Source: JACVRM01 sp963755085 (GTDB taxonomy: Bacteria > Actinomycetota > Thermoleophilia > Gaiellales > Gaiellaceae). Taken from it: a stretch of DNA of 64,000 nt. The notes below the pieces were generated by a model. The model did no database searches and had not been told where the DNA came from. It was given only the letters and a program-made list of their open reading frames with translations. The first letter of the stretch is position 1; the number at the start of each line of letters is the position of its first letter. Shown here in pieces: positions 18,013 through 27,164 of this stretch. The position numbers and the translations under genes are program-made. The stretch spans positions 1 through 64,000 of the forward strand of contig CAVWIN010000027.1 of the NCBI GenBank assembly GCA_963755085.1. The letters run 5' to 3'.

Positions 18013-20706
18013 ATGATCCTCGGCGAGGTGCCCGCGCAGCCGTCCGGAACCGTGACGCTCGTGTTTACCGACGTCGAAGGGTCGACGCGGCTGCTCGCCG
18101 ACCTCGGCCCGGAGCGGTACCGCGAGACGCTCGGCCGGCATCACGCCGTGCTGCGCGAGGCCTTCGGCCGTCACGACGGCTACGAGGTCGACAACGAGGG
18201 CGACTCGTTCTTCTACGCGTTCGCAGCGGCCGGCGCGGCGGTGGCGGCCGTCCGTGAGGCGATGGGCGCGCTCGACGGCGACCAGGTCAAGATCCGCGTC
18301 GGCGTCCACTCGGGCGAGCCCCTGCTCAACCCGCCGAAGTACACCGGTCTCGACGTCCATCTGGCGGCGCGCATCATGAGCGCCGGGCACGGCGGGCAGG
18401 TGCTCCTCTCCCGGACGACGCGCGAGCTCGTGGACGTCGAGGCGCTCGACCTCGGCGACCATCGCCTCAAGGACTTCGACCAGCCGGTGCGGCTCTACCA
18501 GCTGGGCGACAGGCCGTTCCCGCCGCTCAAGACGATCTCGAACACGAACCTGCCGGTCCCGGTCACGTCGTTCGTCGGTCGCGAGTCCGAGCTCGGCGAG
18601 GCCGGGGAGCTGCTCACGTCGAGCCGGCTGCTGACGGTCACCGGGCCGGGCGGCACGGGAAAGACGCGGTTCGGCGTCGAGCTCGCCGCGCGGCACACCG
18701 ACGCCTTCGAGCACGGCGTCTTCTGGGTGCCGCTCGCCCCGATCCGCGACCCGGGTCTCGTCATGGACACGCTCGCGCAGACACTCGGCGCGCGGGGGTC
18801 CCCGGCGGAGCACATCGGCGACCGGCAGATCCTCGTCGTCCTCGACAACTTCGAGCACGTCGTCGACGCGGCCACCGAGCTCGGCCAGCTGCTCGCGGCG
18901 TGCCCGAACCTGCGCGCGCTCGTCACCAGCCGCGAGCTGCTGCGCGTGCAGGGCGAGGCCGAGTACGCCCTCGAGCCGCTGGAGATCGGCGAGGGCGTGG
19001 CGCTCTTCTGCGAGCGCGCACGGCTGGAGCCGTCCGCCGCGATCGAGGAGTTGTGCGAGCGGCTGGACAGCCTGCCGCTCGCGATCGAGCTGGCCGCCGC
19101 GTCGACGCGGATGCTCTCGCCGGAGCAGCTGCTCGCGCGTCTGGGGCAGCGCCTCGACCTGCTCCAGGGCGGGCGCGACGCCGACGCGCGGCAGCAGACG
19201 CTGCGCGCGACGATCGCCTGGTCGTACGACCTGCTCGCACCGCACGAGCAGGCGCTGCTCGCGCGGCTCAGCGTGTTCGTGGGCGGATGGACGATCGAGG
19301 CAGCCGAGGCTGTCTGCGGCGCCGAGCTCGACGGGCTCGTGTCGCTGCTCGACAAGAGCCTGATCCGGCGGAGCGGCGAGCGTTACTGGATGCTCGAGAC
19401 GATCCGGGAGTTCGCGACCGAGCACGCGGCCGACGGGACGGCGCTCGCGGAGCTGCATCTGCGCTGGTTCCTGGCCCTTGCCGAGGAAGCGGATGTCGAG
19501 ACGATGACCGGCGATCGCAAGGTCTGGTTCGACCGCCTCGAGGCGGATCACGCCAACCTCCGGGCCGCGATCGCGTTCGCGGCCGGAGCGGGGGAGACCG
19601 AAGCGCACGTACAGCTGGCTTCGGCACTCTGGACGTTCTGGGTCGATCGCGGCTACATCGCGGAGGGGCAGCGGCAGCTCGACGACGCCATAGGACGGAC
19701 AACGAGCCCTTCGGTCGCGGCGAGAATCGGACGCGTCTACTTCGCCTCGGTGACGTCGAGCAGTACGGTCGACCTCCTCGCCGAGGCGGAGGCGCTGGAG
19801 GCCGAATGCGCGGGGGCGGGCGACCGGTACAACCGCATCCGGGCCCTTGTCCTCATCGGCATGTTCAACCTCTGGCTCGGCCCGTGCACGCCGGCCGAGG
19901 ACGCGCTGCTGCGCGCCCTCGCCCTTTCGCGGGGTGATTTCCCCGCCGAGGAAGCTGAGGCCGTCAGCTGGCTCTTGATCACCGCGTTCTACGGCCCGTT
20001 GCCTGCCGACGAGGGCATTGCCCGCTGCAAAGAGGCGTACGAGCGCTATGCGGACAACCGCAGGATCCAGGCAATCGCCCTCGCCGAGCGTGCCCCGCTC
20101 GAGGCAATGCGCGGCGAGTTCGACATCGCGAGGCAGATCCACGCCGACGGACAGGCGATCCTCGGGGAGCTCGGCCTGAAGCTGTGGGCCGCCAACCTCG
20201 CGCAGGAGTCGCACATCGTCGAGACGCTGGCGGAGAATCCCGCAGGCGCCGCAGACGCTCTGCGGGCGGCCTGCGAGGTGCTCGAGGAGGCGGGCGAGCG
20301 AGGCTTCCTGTCCACGAACGCCGGCTACCTCGCGCACGCGCTGGTGGCGCTCGGCGACATCGCCGGCGCGGAGCAGTACGCCGCGCTGTGCGCTGAGGCC
20401 GCCTCGCCGGACGATTCTCTGTCGCAGTGTCTCTGGCGGAGCGCCCGGGCGAAGCTGCTCGCGGCAGCCGGTGAAACCGAGCGTGCAGTGGAGTACGCCG
20501 AGGAGGGACTCCGGATGATCGCGGGGGAAAACGACGACCGCATCGGACCGCAAGCCGACCGGTTGACCGATCTCGCGGACGTGCTCGTCGCCGCCGGTCG
20601 GGACGGCGAGGCCGCTTCGGCGCTGGAGCAGGCGCTCGCCCTCTACGAGCGCAAGGGCAACCTCGTCGCCGCAGCGCGGACGCGCGCGGCGCTGGCGGCG
20701 TCCTGA
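18013..20706 (+). CDS. class III nucleotidyl cyclase-STAND ATPase-TPR protein
   Basis: An 897-residue signalling protein from ATG 18013. Residues 10-170 are a class III cyclase catalytic domain with both metal Asp regions (VFTDVEGSTRL and NEGDSFFYAF). The usual transition-state Asn is His (DVHLAARI) and the purine-selecting Lys is not obvious, so activity and base preference are uncertain. Residues 190-480 form an NB-ARC/STAND-type ATPase (P-loop GPGGTGKT, Walker B ILVVLDNFEHV). The remaining 400 residues are TPR-like helical repeats. There is no membrane segment. Proteins of this layout usually act as signal-dependent regulators. The nearby cNMP-binding lipase and transporter make a local signalling circuit plausible. 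Confidence 0.83.
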   Translation: MILGEVPAQPSGTVTLVFTDVEGSTRLLADLGPERYRETLGRHHAVLREAFGRHDGYEVDNEGDSFFYAFAAAGAAVAAVREAMGALDGDQVKIRVGVHSGEPLLNPPKYTGLDVHLAARIMSAGHGGQVLLSRTTRELVDVEALDLGDHRLKDFDQPVRLYQLGDRPFPPLKTISNTNLPVPVTSFVGRESELGEAGELLTSSRLLTVTGPGGTGKTRFGVELAARHTDAFEHGVFWVPLAPIRDPGLVMDTLAQTLGARGSPAEHIGDRQILVVLDNFEHVVDAATELGQLLAACPNLRALVTSRELLRVQGEAEYALEPLEIGEGVALFCERARLEPSAAIEELCERLDSLPLAIELAAASTRMLSPEQLLARLGQRLDLLQGGRDADARQQTLRATIAWSYDLLAPHEQALLARLSVFVGGWTIEAAEAVCGAELDGLVSLLDKSLIRRSGERYWMLETIREFATEHAADGTALAELHLRWFLALAEEADVETMTGDRKVWFDRLEADHANLRAAIAFAAGAGETEAHVQLASALWTFWVDRGYIAEGQRQLDDAIGRTTSPSVAARIGRVYFASVTSSSTVDLLAEAEALEAECAGAGDRYNRIRALVLIGMFNLWLGPCTPAEDALLRALALSRGDFPAEEAEAVSWLLITAFYGPLPADEGIARCKEAYERYADNRRIQAIALAERAPLEAMRGEFDIARQIHADGQAILGELGLKLWAANLAQESHIVETLAENPAGAADALRAACEVLEEAGERGFLSTNAGYLAHALVALGDIAGAEQYAALCAEAASPDDSLSQCLWRSARAKLLAAAGETERAVEYAEEGLRMIAGENDDRIGPQADRLTDLADVLVAAGRDGEAASALEQALALYERKGNLVAAARTRAALAAS

Positions 20707-20729
20707 CCAGACGTCAGTAGATTCTCGGG

Positions 20730-21440
20730 ATGGTGCACGCCGTTGTCGCGGCGGTCGCGGTCGCGCTGGTCGCCGTGCTGTTCGCCACGCCCCGCGAGGC
20801 CGCGGCCCGGTACGCGTGCTCCAAGACCGGCGAGGTGCACTTCAAGGCCGCCGACGGCACGAAGCTCGCCGGGCTTCGCTTCGGTAAGGCCCAGAGCGCG
20901 GTTGTCTTCGCGCATGAGCTCGGCGGCGGCGCCTGCCAGTGGCTCCCGTATGCGCGCGAGCTGGCTGCGAAGGGCTACCTCACGCTCGCCTTCGACTTCC
21001 GCGGCTACGGGTCGTCGCAGACGCGCACCGGCAGCGCGAAATGGCGCCTGCCCATGGACGTCAACGCGGCCGCGACGGAGGCCCGCAAGCTCGGCGCGAA
21101 GCATGTGATCCTCGTCGGCGCGTCGATGGGCGGCACCGCCGTCCTCACCGCTGCGCCGAACGCCAAGCCGCCCGTGAACGCGGTCGTCTCGCTCTCGGGG
21201 CCGGCGGAGTTCGGCCGCATGAAGGCCGATGCTGCTGTGCCGAAGCTGACCGTGCCGGTCCTCTACATGGTCGGCTCCCTCGACCAGGACTTCGTTCCCG
21301 ACGCGCACACGCTCTACGACGCGACGACGGTGGAGGACAAGACGCTCGAGGTGCGCGACACGGCCGACCACGGGGTCCGGCTGCTCGGCGATGCCACAAC
21401 GCGCGCGATCTTCGAGCGATTCCTCACCGCCCATCGGTAG
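20730..21440 (+). CDS. secreted alpha/beta hydrolase
   Basis: A 236-residue alpha/beta-hydrolase fold enzyme starting at ATG 20730, with an N-terminal hydrophobic signal (VVAAVAVALVAVLFA). The nucleophile elbow is GASMGG. The acidic residue is likely the Asp in GSLDQDFVPD, and the catalytic His lies in ADHGVRLL. The substrate is unknown; the family includes dienelactone-hydrolase-like esterases. The gene starts 23 bp after the cyclase gene and could be co-transcribed with it. Confidence 0.8.
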   Translation: MVHAVVAAVAVALVAVLFATPREAAARYACSKTGEVHFKAADGTKLAGLRFGKAQSAVVFAHELGGGACQWLPYARELAAKGYLTLAFDFRGYGSSQTRTGSAKWRLPMDVNAAATEARKLGAKHVILVGASMGGTAVLTAAPNAKPPVNAVVSLSGPAEFGRMKADAAVPKLTVPVLYMVGSLDQDFVPDAHTLYDATTVEDKTLEVRDTADHGVRLLGDATTRAIFERFLTAHR

Positions 21441-21479
21441 GGCGTTTCCATCGGTGACAAGGCGGGTACTCGATGAGCC

Positions 21480-21641
21480 GTGCCTCTCTATCGCACCCAC
21501 GAGGACGATCTGATCGCCCTCCTCGGCGAAGTCCAGGCCGAGCTTCGACGTGAGCAGCGCCGGCGGCGGCGCGTGCCGGCGTCGATGCGCCTGCGGCCGA
21601 AGCTCGTCGCGCGTTCGCGCGATTCCCGCCGGGCCGCGTAA
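21480..21641 (+). CDS. possible small basic protein
   Basis: A 53-codon frame from GTG 21480 to TAA 21641. The product starts with an acidic helix (THEDDLIALLGEVQAELR) and then becomes strongly basic with an Arg run, ending RSRDSRRAA. It fills the short gap between two convergent genes. No ribosome-binding site or homologue is recognised. It may be a genuine small protein, or only an open frame in GC-rich DNA. Confidence 0.3.
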   Translation: MPLYRTHEDDLIALLGEVQAELRREQRRRRRVPASMRLRPKLVARSRDSRRAA

Positions 21642-21649
21642 GCGCCGCT

Positions 21650-22288
21650 TCAGCGGCCGAGCAGCCCCGCGACCGCGTTGATCGCGACGGCGAGGATCAC
21701 GGCTCCGAACAGGTAGGAGAGCAGCGCGTGCCGGAACACCGTCCGGCGTGTCGCCTTGATCGACAGGTCGGTGTCGGAGACCTGGTAGGTCATCCCGACC
21801 GTGAAGGCGAGGTACGCGAAGTCGCGGTAGTCGGGCTTGTCGTCGTCGGGAAAGTCGATGCCGCCGACCGGTGGGGCGTAGTAGAGGCGCGCGTAGCGGA
21901 GCGTGTAGACCGTGTGGACGCAGGCCCAGGCGAGCGCGACGCTCAGAATCGCAAACAACGTGGTGGCCACGCGCCCCGCGCCCGTGTCGTGACCCGCGTG
22001 GGCGAGCGTGAAGACCACCGCGACGAGGCTGGCGACGCTTGCGCCGATCAGGACCGACTCCGACGCAGCGCGCGAGTCGTCCTCGTTCTGCGAGCGGGCG
22101 GCCGTTGCGCCGGCGTCCTTGCGTGCAATGTCGTGCCAGACGAGGGCGAGGTACACGATCGCCGCGCCGACCCATGCGCCGAGCACGGCCTCCGCCCACC
22201 CGGCGCCGGCGGCGATTGCGACCGCCAGGCCCACCACGCCGCCGCCCGCGGCCATTGCCGCCCGGCGCTGCCCGAGGCGCGCCGTCAC
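21650..22288 (-). CDS. DUF1345 membrane protein
   Basis: A 212-residue integral membrane protein of the DUF1345 family. Helices are visible at about residues 17-30, 35-52, 78-100, 108-130 and 190-210. The family signature YRDFAYLAFTVGMTYQVSDT is present, followed by RHALLSYLFGAVILA. The function of the family is unknown. It ends on the same strand just downstream of rhaI (6 bp), so it may be co-transcribed with that gene. Confidence 0.85.
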   Translation of the reverse strand: MTARLGQRRAAMAAGGGVVGLAVAIAAGAGWAEAVLGAWVGAAIVYLALVWHDIARKDAGATAARSQNEDDSRAASESVLIGASVASLVAVVFTLAHAGHDTGAGRVATTLFAILSVALAWACVHTVYTLRYARLYYAPPVGGIDFPDDDKPDYRDFAYLAFTVGMTYQVSDTDLSIKATRRTVFRHALLSYLFGAVILAVAINAVAGLLGR

Positions 22289-22294
22289 TCGAGC

Positions 22295-23444
22295 CTAGGC
22301 CGTCTCGTAGGCCGACTCGACCGACGACGTGCCGCGCTCGGCCACGCGCTGCTCCGCGTACCCGCCGGCGCGGAACGCCTCGACCGGGTCCTCGGGCACG
22401 CCCAGGTCACGGCGGACCTCCGCGAGGGCGGGTCGCACGTTGGTCTCATACGCGTCCATGAGTACCCGGTGCGCGCCGAGCACGTCGCCCTCGCGCTGCG
22501 CCGCGCCCAGCCGCTCGGTGTCGACCAGCAGCGCCTTGGCGTACGCCGTCTGGATGTTCGAGACCGACTGGATCATCGCGTCGATCTTTCCCTCGATGTT
22601 GTGCGACTGGTCGATCATGAACGCGACGTCGCGCGCGTCGTCGCCGGCGGCAGCGATCTCGCGCATGATCCGGAACAGCTCGAACGGGTCGATCGCGCCG
22701 ACGATCAGGTCGTCGTCGGCGTACTTGCGGTTGTTGAAGTGGAAGCCGCCCAGCAGGCCCTCGGCGAGGAGCAGCGCGACGATCTGCTCGACGTTCGTGC
22801 CCATCGGGTGGTGGCCCGTGTCGACGAGCACCTGCGCCTGCTCCCCGAGTCGCCGGCAGGCCAGCGCGGCCGTGCCCCAGTCGGGCAGGTCGGTCGAGTA
22901 GAAGCCCGGCTCGAAGAACTTGTACTCGACGAGCAGGCGCATGCCCGCGGGCAGGCGGTCGTACAGCACCTGCAGCCCCTCGATGAGCCGCTCGTGCCGC
23001 CCGCGCAGGTCGTCCTGGCCGGGGTAGTTCGTCCCGTCCGCGAGCCAGAGGCTGATGATCGTCGAGCCGACCGCCTCGGCGATCTCGACGCACTCGAGGC
23101 AGTGCTCGAGCGCCTTCGCGCGCACCGCGGCGTCGGGATGGCAGAGGCTGCCGAGCCGGTAGTCGTCGTCGCCGAACAGGTTGGGGTTGACGGCGCCGAT
23201 GCGCACGCCGAGGCCCTCCGCGTGCCGGCGGAGCTCGGCTCCAGTCGTCGACGCGGTCCCACGGCACGTGGATCGCGACGCTCGGGCAGACGCCGGTCAG
23301 CTCGTGGACGAGCGCCGCGTCGGCGAGCTTCTCCCAGACGTTCCGCGCCGCACCCGGCCACGGGTACACGTGGAAGCGCGTGCCCGAGTTGCCGTAGCCC
23401 CACGACGGCGTCTCGATCTCGAGGCTGCGCAGCCGGTCCAGCAC
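22295..23444 (-). CDS. rhaI: L-rhamnose isomerase (frameshifted near 23239)
   Basis: Converts L-rhamnose to L-rhamnulose, first enzyme of the pathway encoded to the right. The sequence matches the Pseudomonas stutzeri-type isomerase: SWGYGNSGTRFHVYPWPG near the N-terminus, then IGAVNPNLFGDDDYRLGS, VEYKFFEPGFYSTDLPDWG, VDTGHHPMGTN, GFHFNNRKYADDDL and a DQSHNIEGKIDAM segment, which together supply the metal and sugar ligands of the TIM barrel. The start is GTG 23444. One surplus base near 23239 (after VDDWS) shifts the frame; downstream the protein resumes as ELRRHAEGLG. The span is 1150 nt, one over a multiple of three. It is transcribed divergently from lutA with a very short gap of 26-50 bp. 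Confidence 0.85.
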
Positions 23445-23470
23445 GCGCGCCAGTCTGACAGCAGGAGATT

Positions 23471-24216
23471 GTGGCTCGCTGCGAACATGGTTCCGTGCGG
23501 GTCGCCCTGTTCGTCACCTGCCTCACCGACACGCTTCTGCCGGAGACGGGGATCGCGACCGTGCGCCTGCTCGAGCGGCTCGGCCACCAAGTGACGTTCC
23601 CGCGCGAGCAGACATGCTGCGGCCAGATGCACCTCAACACCGGCTACCAGGCCGAGGCGCGGGAGCTCGCCCGCCGCTTCGTCCGCGTGTTCGGCGACGA
23701 GGAGGTGATCGTCGCGCCGTCGGCGTCCTGCGTCGGGACCGTGCGTGAGTACTACCCGATCCTCGCGGAGGGCGACCCGGCGCTCGCTCGGCAGGTGGCC
23801 GAGGTCGCCCCGCGTGTCGTGGAGCTGAGCGAGCTCCTCGCTGACGCGATTGGGGGTCGAGGACGTCGGCGCCTCGTTCCCGCACCGCGTCACCTACCAC
23901 CCGACCTGCCACTCGCTGCGGTCACTGCACGTCGGCGACGCGCCCTACCGGCTGCTGCGCGCGGTGCGCGGGCTCGACCTCGTCGAGCTGCCGGAGGAGC
24001 GCGAGTGCTGCGGCTTCGGCGGGACGTTCGCGGTCAAGAACCCCGACACGTCCGAGGCGATGCTCGCCGACAAGGTGCGCAACATCCTCGACACGGGCGC
24101 CGAGGTCTGCAGCGCCGTCGACAACTCCTGCCTGCTGCACATCGGCGGCGCGCTGTCGCGGCACGCGCTCCGGCGTGCGCACCGCGCACCTCGCCGACAT
24201 TCTCGCCTCCGCATGA
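23471..24216 (+). CDS. lutA: LutA-like lactate utilisation iron-sulfur protein (two frame breaks)
   Basis: CCG-domain iron-sulfur protein, one subunit of the LutABC L-lactate oxidase that feeds electrons into the respiratory chain. Both cysteine motifs are present: TCCGQMHLNTGYQ in the first half, then HPTCHS and ECCGFGGTFAVK in the second. The start is GTG 23471 after AGGAG, or GTG 23495. Two surplus bases break the frame: one in a run of five G at 23852-23856, and one near 24165. Corrected, the protein ends VRTAHLADILASA with TGA at 24214-24216, overlapping the lutB start as ATGA. The raw reading falsely joins its C-terminus to LutB. Confidence 0.85.
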
Positions 24217-25598
24217 AGGGCTTCCCGGCCGCCGCGCGCGACGCGCTCCAGAACACGCAGCTCCGGCACAACCTCGGGCTCGCGACCAGCACGATCCGCG
24301 ATCGCCGCGCCCGCGCCGTCGCCGAGGTGCCCGACTGGGAGGAGCTCCGCGAGGCCGGCGCCGCGCTGAAGCGCCGCGTCCTGCGGAACCTCGACGGCTA
24401 CCTGCTCGAGTTCGAGGCGGCCGTCGAGCGCGCCGGCGGCCACGTCCACTGGGCGCGCGACGGGGCCGAGGCGGGCCGCGTGGTCACCGAGCTCGTCCGC
24501 GCGACCGGCGCGAGCGACGTGGTCAAGGTCAAGTCGCTGACGACCGACGAGATCGAGCTGAACGAGGCGCTCGGCCGTGCGGGCATCGACGTCGTCGAGA
24601 CCGACCTCGCCGAGCTGATCGTCCAGCTCGCGGGCGAGGAGCCGTCGCACATCCTCGTCCCGGCGATCCACAAGAACCGCGTCGAGATCCGCGACCTCTT
24701 CCGCCGTTCGTTCGGGCTGCCCGACCTGTCCGACGATCCGCAGGAGCTTGCCGCCGCCGCCCGCGTGCACCTGCGCGCGAAGTTCCTCTCCGCGCGGGTC
24801 GCGATCAGCGGCGCCAACTTCGCGATCGCCGAGACCGGCACCGTCTCGGTCGTCGAGTCGGAGGGCAACGGCCGCTTCTGCACGACGCTGCCCGAGACGC
24901 TGATCACCGTCGTCGGGATCGAGAAGCTGATCCCGGCCCCCGAGGACCTCGAGGTCTTCCTCCAGCTCTTGCCGCGGTCGTCGACCGGCGAGCGCATGAA
25001 CCCGTACACGACGCTCTGGACCGGCGTCACGCCCGGTGACGGGCCGCAGGACTTCCACGTCGTGCTGCTCGACAACGGCCGCACCGACGTGCTCGCCGAC
25101 GTGGTCGGCCGCCAGACACTCGCCTGCATCCGCTGCAGCGCCTGCCTCAATGTCTGCCCGGTCTACTCCCGCACGGGCGGCCACGCCTACGGGTCGGTCT
25201 ACCCGGGGCCGATCGGCGCAATCCTGACGCCGCAGCTGCGCGGGGTGGCGGAGGCGCCCACGCTGCCGTACGCGTCCAGCCTCTGCGGCGCCTGCTACGA
25301 GGTCTGCCCGGTCAAGATCGACATCCCGCGCGTGCTCGTGCACCTGCGCGGACGCGTGGTCGAGGAGGGCGCGGCCGCGAAGAGCGAGCGCGCCGCGATG
25401 CGGGCGCTCGCCTGGGCATTCGCCGGCGAGCGGCGCTACCGCAGCGCCCAGAAGGCCGGCCGCGCGGGCAGTCGGCCGTTCACGCGCGGCGGGATGATCC
25501 ACCGGGTCCCCGGCCTGAACGCGTGGACGGAGACGCGCGACCTGCCGCCGTTCCCGCGGCAGACCTTCCGTGAGTGGTGGGATGAGCGCGGCGCGTGA
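24213..25598 (+). CDS. lutB: LutB-like lactate utilisation iron-sulfur protein
   Basis: A 461-residue protein from ATG 24213, the 4Fe-4S ferredoxin-type subunit of LutABC. The N-terminal two thirds are an LUD domain. Two cluster motifs follow: CIRCSACLNVCPVYSRTGGH and CGACYEVCPVKIDIP. The C-terminus ends WWDERGA. It starts in the overlap with lutA and overlaps lutC by 17 bp. The three genes form one operon and are expected to oxidise the L-lactate formed from rhamnose by the downstream pathway. Confidence 0.93.
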   Translation: MKGFPAAARDALQNTQLRHNLGLATSTIRDRRARAVAEVPDWEELREAGAALKRRVLRNLDGYLLEFEAAVERAGGHVHWARDGAEAGRVVTELVRATGASDVVKVKSLTTDEIELNEALGRAGIDVVETDLAELIVQLAGEEPSHILVPAIHKNRVEIRDLFRRSFGLPDLSDDPQELAAAARVHLRAKFLSARVAISGANFAIAETGTVSVVESEGNGRFCTTLPETLITVVGIEKLIPAPEDLEVFLQLLPRSSTGERMNPYTTLWTGVTPGDGPQDFHVVLLDNGRTDVLADVVGRQTLACIRCSACLNVCPVYSRTGGHAYGSVYPGPIGAILTPQLRGVAEAPTLPYASSLCGACYEVCPVKIDIPRVLVHLRGRVVEEGAAAKSERAAMRALAWAFAGERRYRSAQKAGRAGSRPFTRGGMIHRVPGLNAWTETRDLPPFPRQTFREWWDERGA

Positions 25599-26211
25599 GG
25601 AGATCCTCGGGCGCGTCCGCCGCGCCCTAACCGACGTCCCGCCCGGGGACGAGGTCGACGTGCCGCGCGCGTACCGCGTCACGCAGGACGGGACGCTGGA
25701 GCGGTTCGTCGAGCGGCTCCACGACTACGGCGCTGGCGTCCGCATGGCCGCGGGCGACCAGGTCGCGAAGGCGGTCGCCGAGGCCTGCCGGGCGCGCGGG
25801 GTGGAGCGGATCGCCGTCGCGGCGGGCTTTCCCGACGACTGGCGGCCCGCCGACGTCGAGGTCGTCGTCGACGACGGGCTCACGCCCGCTGAGCTCGAGG
25901 AGATCGGCGCCGCCGCGACGGCGGCCGCGCTCGGGATCGGCGAGACGGGGACGATCGTCCTGGACGGCGGCGAGGGGCAGGGGCGGCGGCTCCTCAGCCT
26001 GGTGCCCGACGTGCACGTGTGCGTGCTGCGGGCCGACCAGATCGTCGACGGGGTGCCCGCGGCGATCCGGCAGCTGGCCGCCGGCTTCCGCGAGACGCGC
26101 CGCCCGGTCACGTTCGTCTCCGGGCCCTCCGCGACGGTGGACATCGAGTTCCAGCGGGTCGAGGGCGTGCACGGGCCACGGCAGTTCGAAGTTGTTGTTG
26201 TAAACGATTGA
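25582..26211 (+). CDS. lutC: LutC-like LUD domain protein
   Basis: A 209-residue LUD-domain protein, third subunit of the LutABC lactate oxidation complex. ATG 25582 lies inside the end of lutB (17-bp overlap). The domain core shows the usual GIGETGTIVLDGGEGQGRRL loop and the FVSGPSATVDIEFQRVEGVH C-terminal signature. Seventy-seven bases separate its stop from the DeoR-type regulator gene, and that gap contains a promoter-like sequence. So the lut operon probably ends here, although read-through into the rha genes is possible. Confidence 0.92.
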   Translation: MSAAREEILGRVRRALTDVPPGDEVDVPRAYRVTQDGTLERFVERLHDYGAGVRMAAGDQVAKAVAEACRARGVERIAVAAGFPDDWRPADVEVVVDDGLTPAELEEIGAAATAAALGIGETGTIVLDGGEGQGRRLLSLVPDVHVCVLRADQIVDGVPAAIRQLAAGFRETRRPVTFVSGPSATVDIEFQRVEGVHGPRQFEVVVVND

Positions 26212-26279
26212 GTTTCGTTCACTAGCGTTTCGAAAGCCCTGCGAAGCGCTTGACACACGCCGCACGAAGGACGTAGGGT
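26212..26279 (+). promoter_or_regulatory. candidate promoter and operator upstream of the rha regulator gene
   Basis: A good sigma-70-type promoter reads TTGACA at 26250-26255, an 18-bp spacer, and TAGGGT at 26274-26279; the regulator start codon is at 26289. Just upstream are two GTTTCG direct repeats (26212-26217 and 26227-26232, 15 bp apart). The second is part of the palindrome TTTCGAAA at 26228-26235. These are candidates for the binding site of the DeoR-family regulator or a catabolite regulator. The short distance from -10 to start (9 bp) implies a nearly leaderless mRNA. Confidence 0.5.
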
Positions 26280-26288
26280 CGCCGCGGC

Positions 26289-27164
26289 TTGCCGAAGAGC
26301 TCCCGAACGGCGCATAACCTCCCGGGTCTGCCGCAGAACGAGCGCATGCAGCAGGTGCTGCAGATGCTCGAGACGCGCGATTCCGTTCAGGTTACGGAAC
26401 TTGCGGAAGCGTTTTCGGTTTCCGAGGTCACCGTTCGCAGCGACCTCACCGAGCTGGCGCGCCAGGGTCTCGTCGCGCGCGTGCGCGGTGGGGTGCGCCC
26501 GCTGGACCGCGGCAACTCGGAGCTCGGGTTCGACTTTCGCCTCGGGCTCGAGGTCGACCGCAAGCGGGCGGTCGCCCGTGAGGCCGCGAAGCTGATCGGC
26601 GACGGCGAGGCGATCGCCCTCGACGCGAGCACGACGGCCTACTACCTCGCGCTCGAGCTGCGCTCGAAGCGCGAGCTCGTCGTGGTCACGAACGGGATCC
26701 TGATCGCCGCCTCGCTAGCCGACGCCCCCGGAATCAACGTGCTCGTCACCGGCGGGATGCTGCGGCTCTCGGCGATGTCGCTCGTCGGCGACCTCGGCGG
26801 CGACCTGCTCAGGACGACGCGGATCAACAAGGGCTTCCTGGGCGCGCGCGGCCTGAGCCTCGAGCGCGGCCTCATGGACCTCAACCCGGACGAGGTGCGC
26901 ATCAAGAAGGACATTGCCACCGCGTGCGACCGCGTCATCGCGATCATCGACGGGAGCAAGTGGCACCGGAGCGCGCTGCTCACGTTCGTGCCGGCCGAGT
27001 CCGTGGACGCGATCGTAACGGACGAGACGGCGCCTTCCGACCAGGTGCGCGCGTGGAGCAGGGCCGGCGTCGAGGTGATCATCGCCGAGGTCGAGGACGC
27101 CGAGCGGCCGGCCGCGAAGCCGATCGAGCTGCGCCGCTATCCGCGCGGAGGCAACGGCTCGTGA
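26289..27164 (+). CDS. rhaR: DeoR-family regulator of rhamnose genes
   Basis: A 291-residue DeoR-type transcription factor. A winged helix-turn-helix occupies residues 20-75 (NERMQQVLQML, VTELAEAFSVSEVTVRSDL). A sugar-phosphate-isomerase-like effector domain follows (DASTTAYYLALEL, VTNGILIAASLA, GARGLSLERGLMD). TTG 26289 is taken as start because it keeps the NER residues that begin the DNA-binding domain; ATG 26346 would cut into them. The stop overlaps the kinase start (GTGA). In rhizobia a DeoR-family RhaR represses a closely similar set (rhaRSTPQUK). Control of this operon by a rhamnose metabolite is inferred from that. Confidence 0.85.
   Translation: MPKSSRTAHNLPGLPQNERMQQVLQMLETRDSVQVTELAEAFSVSEVTVRSDLTELARQGLVARVRGGVRPLDRGNSELGFDFRLGLEVDRKRAVAREAAKLIGDGEAIALDASTTAYYLALELRSKRELVVVTNGILIAASLADAPGINVLVTGGMLRLSAMSLVGDLGGDLLRTTRINKGFLGARGLSLERGLMDLNPDEVRIKKDIATACDRVIAIIDGSKWHRSALLTFVPAESVDAIVTDETAPSDQVRAWSRAGVEVIIAEVEDAERPAAKPIELRRYPRGGNGS

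Noticed and set aside
15265..20706. Classical Pycsar or CBASS defence system
   Set aside because: The cyclase is a large STAND/TPR regulator type and the effectors are not the described TM or TIR forms. Only a functional analogy is proposed.
23850..25598. A LutA-LutB fusion protein
   Set aside because: The lutA end (HLADILASA, TGA at 24214-24216) is found in another frame and overlaps the lutB ATG as in normal lut operons; the fusion comes from frame errors.
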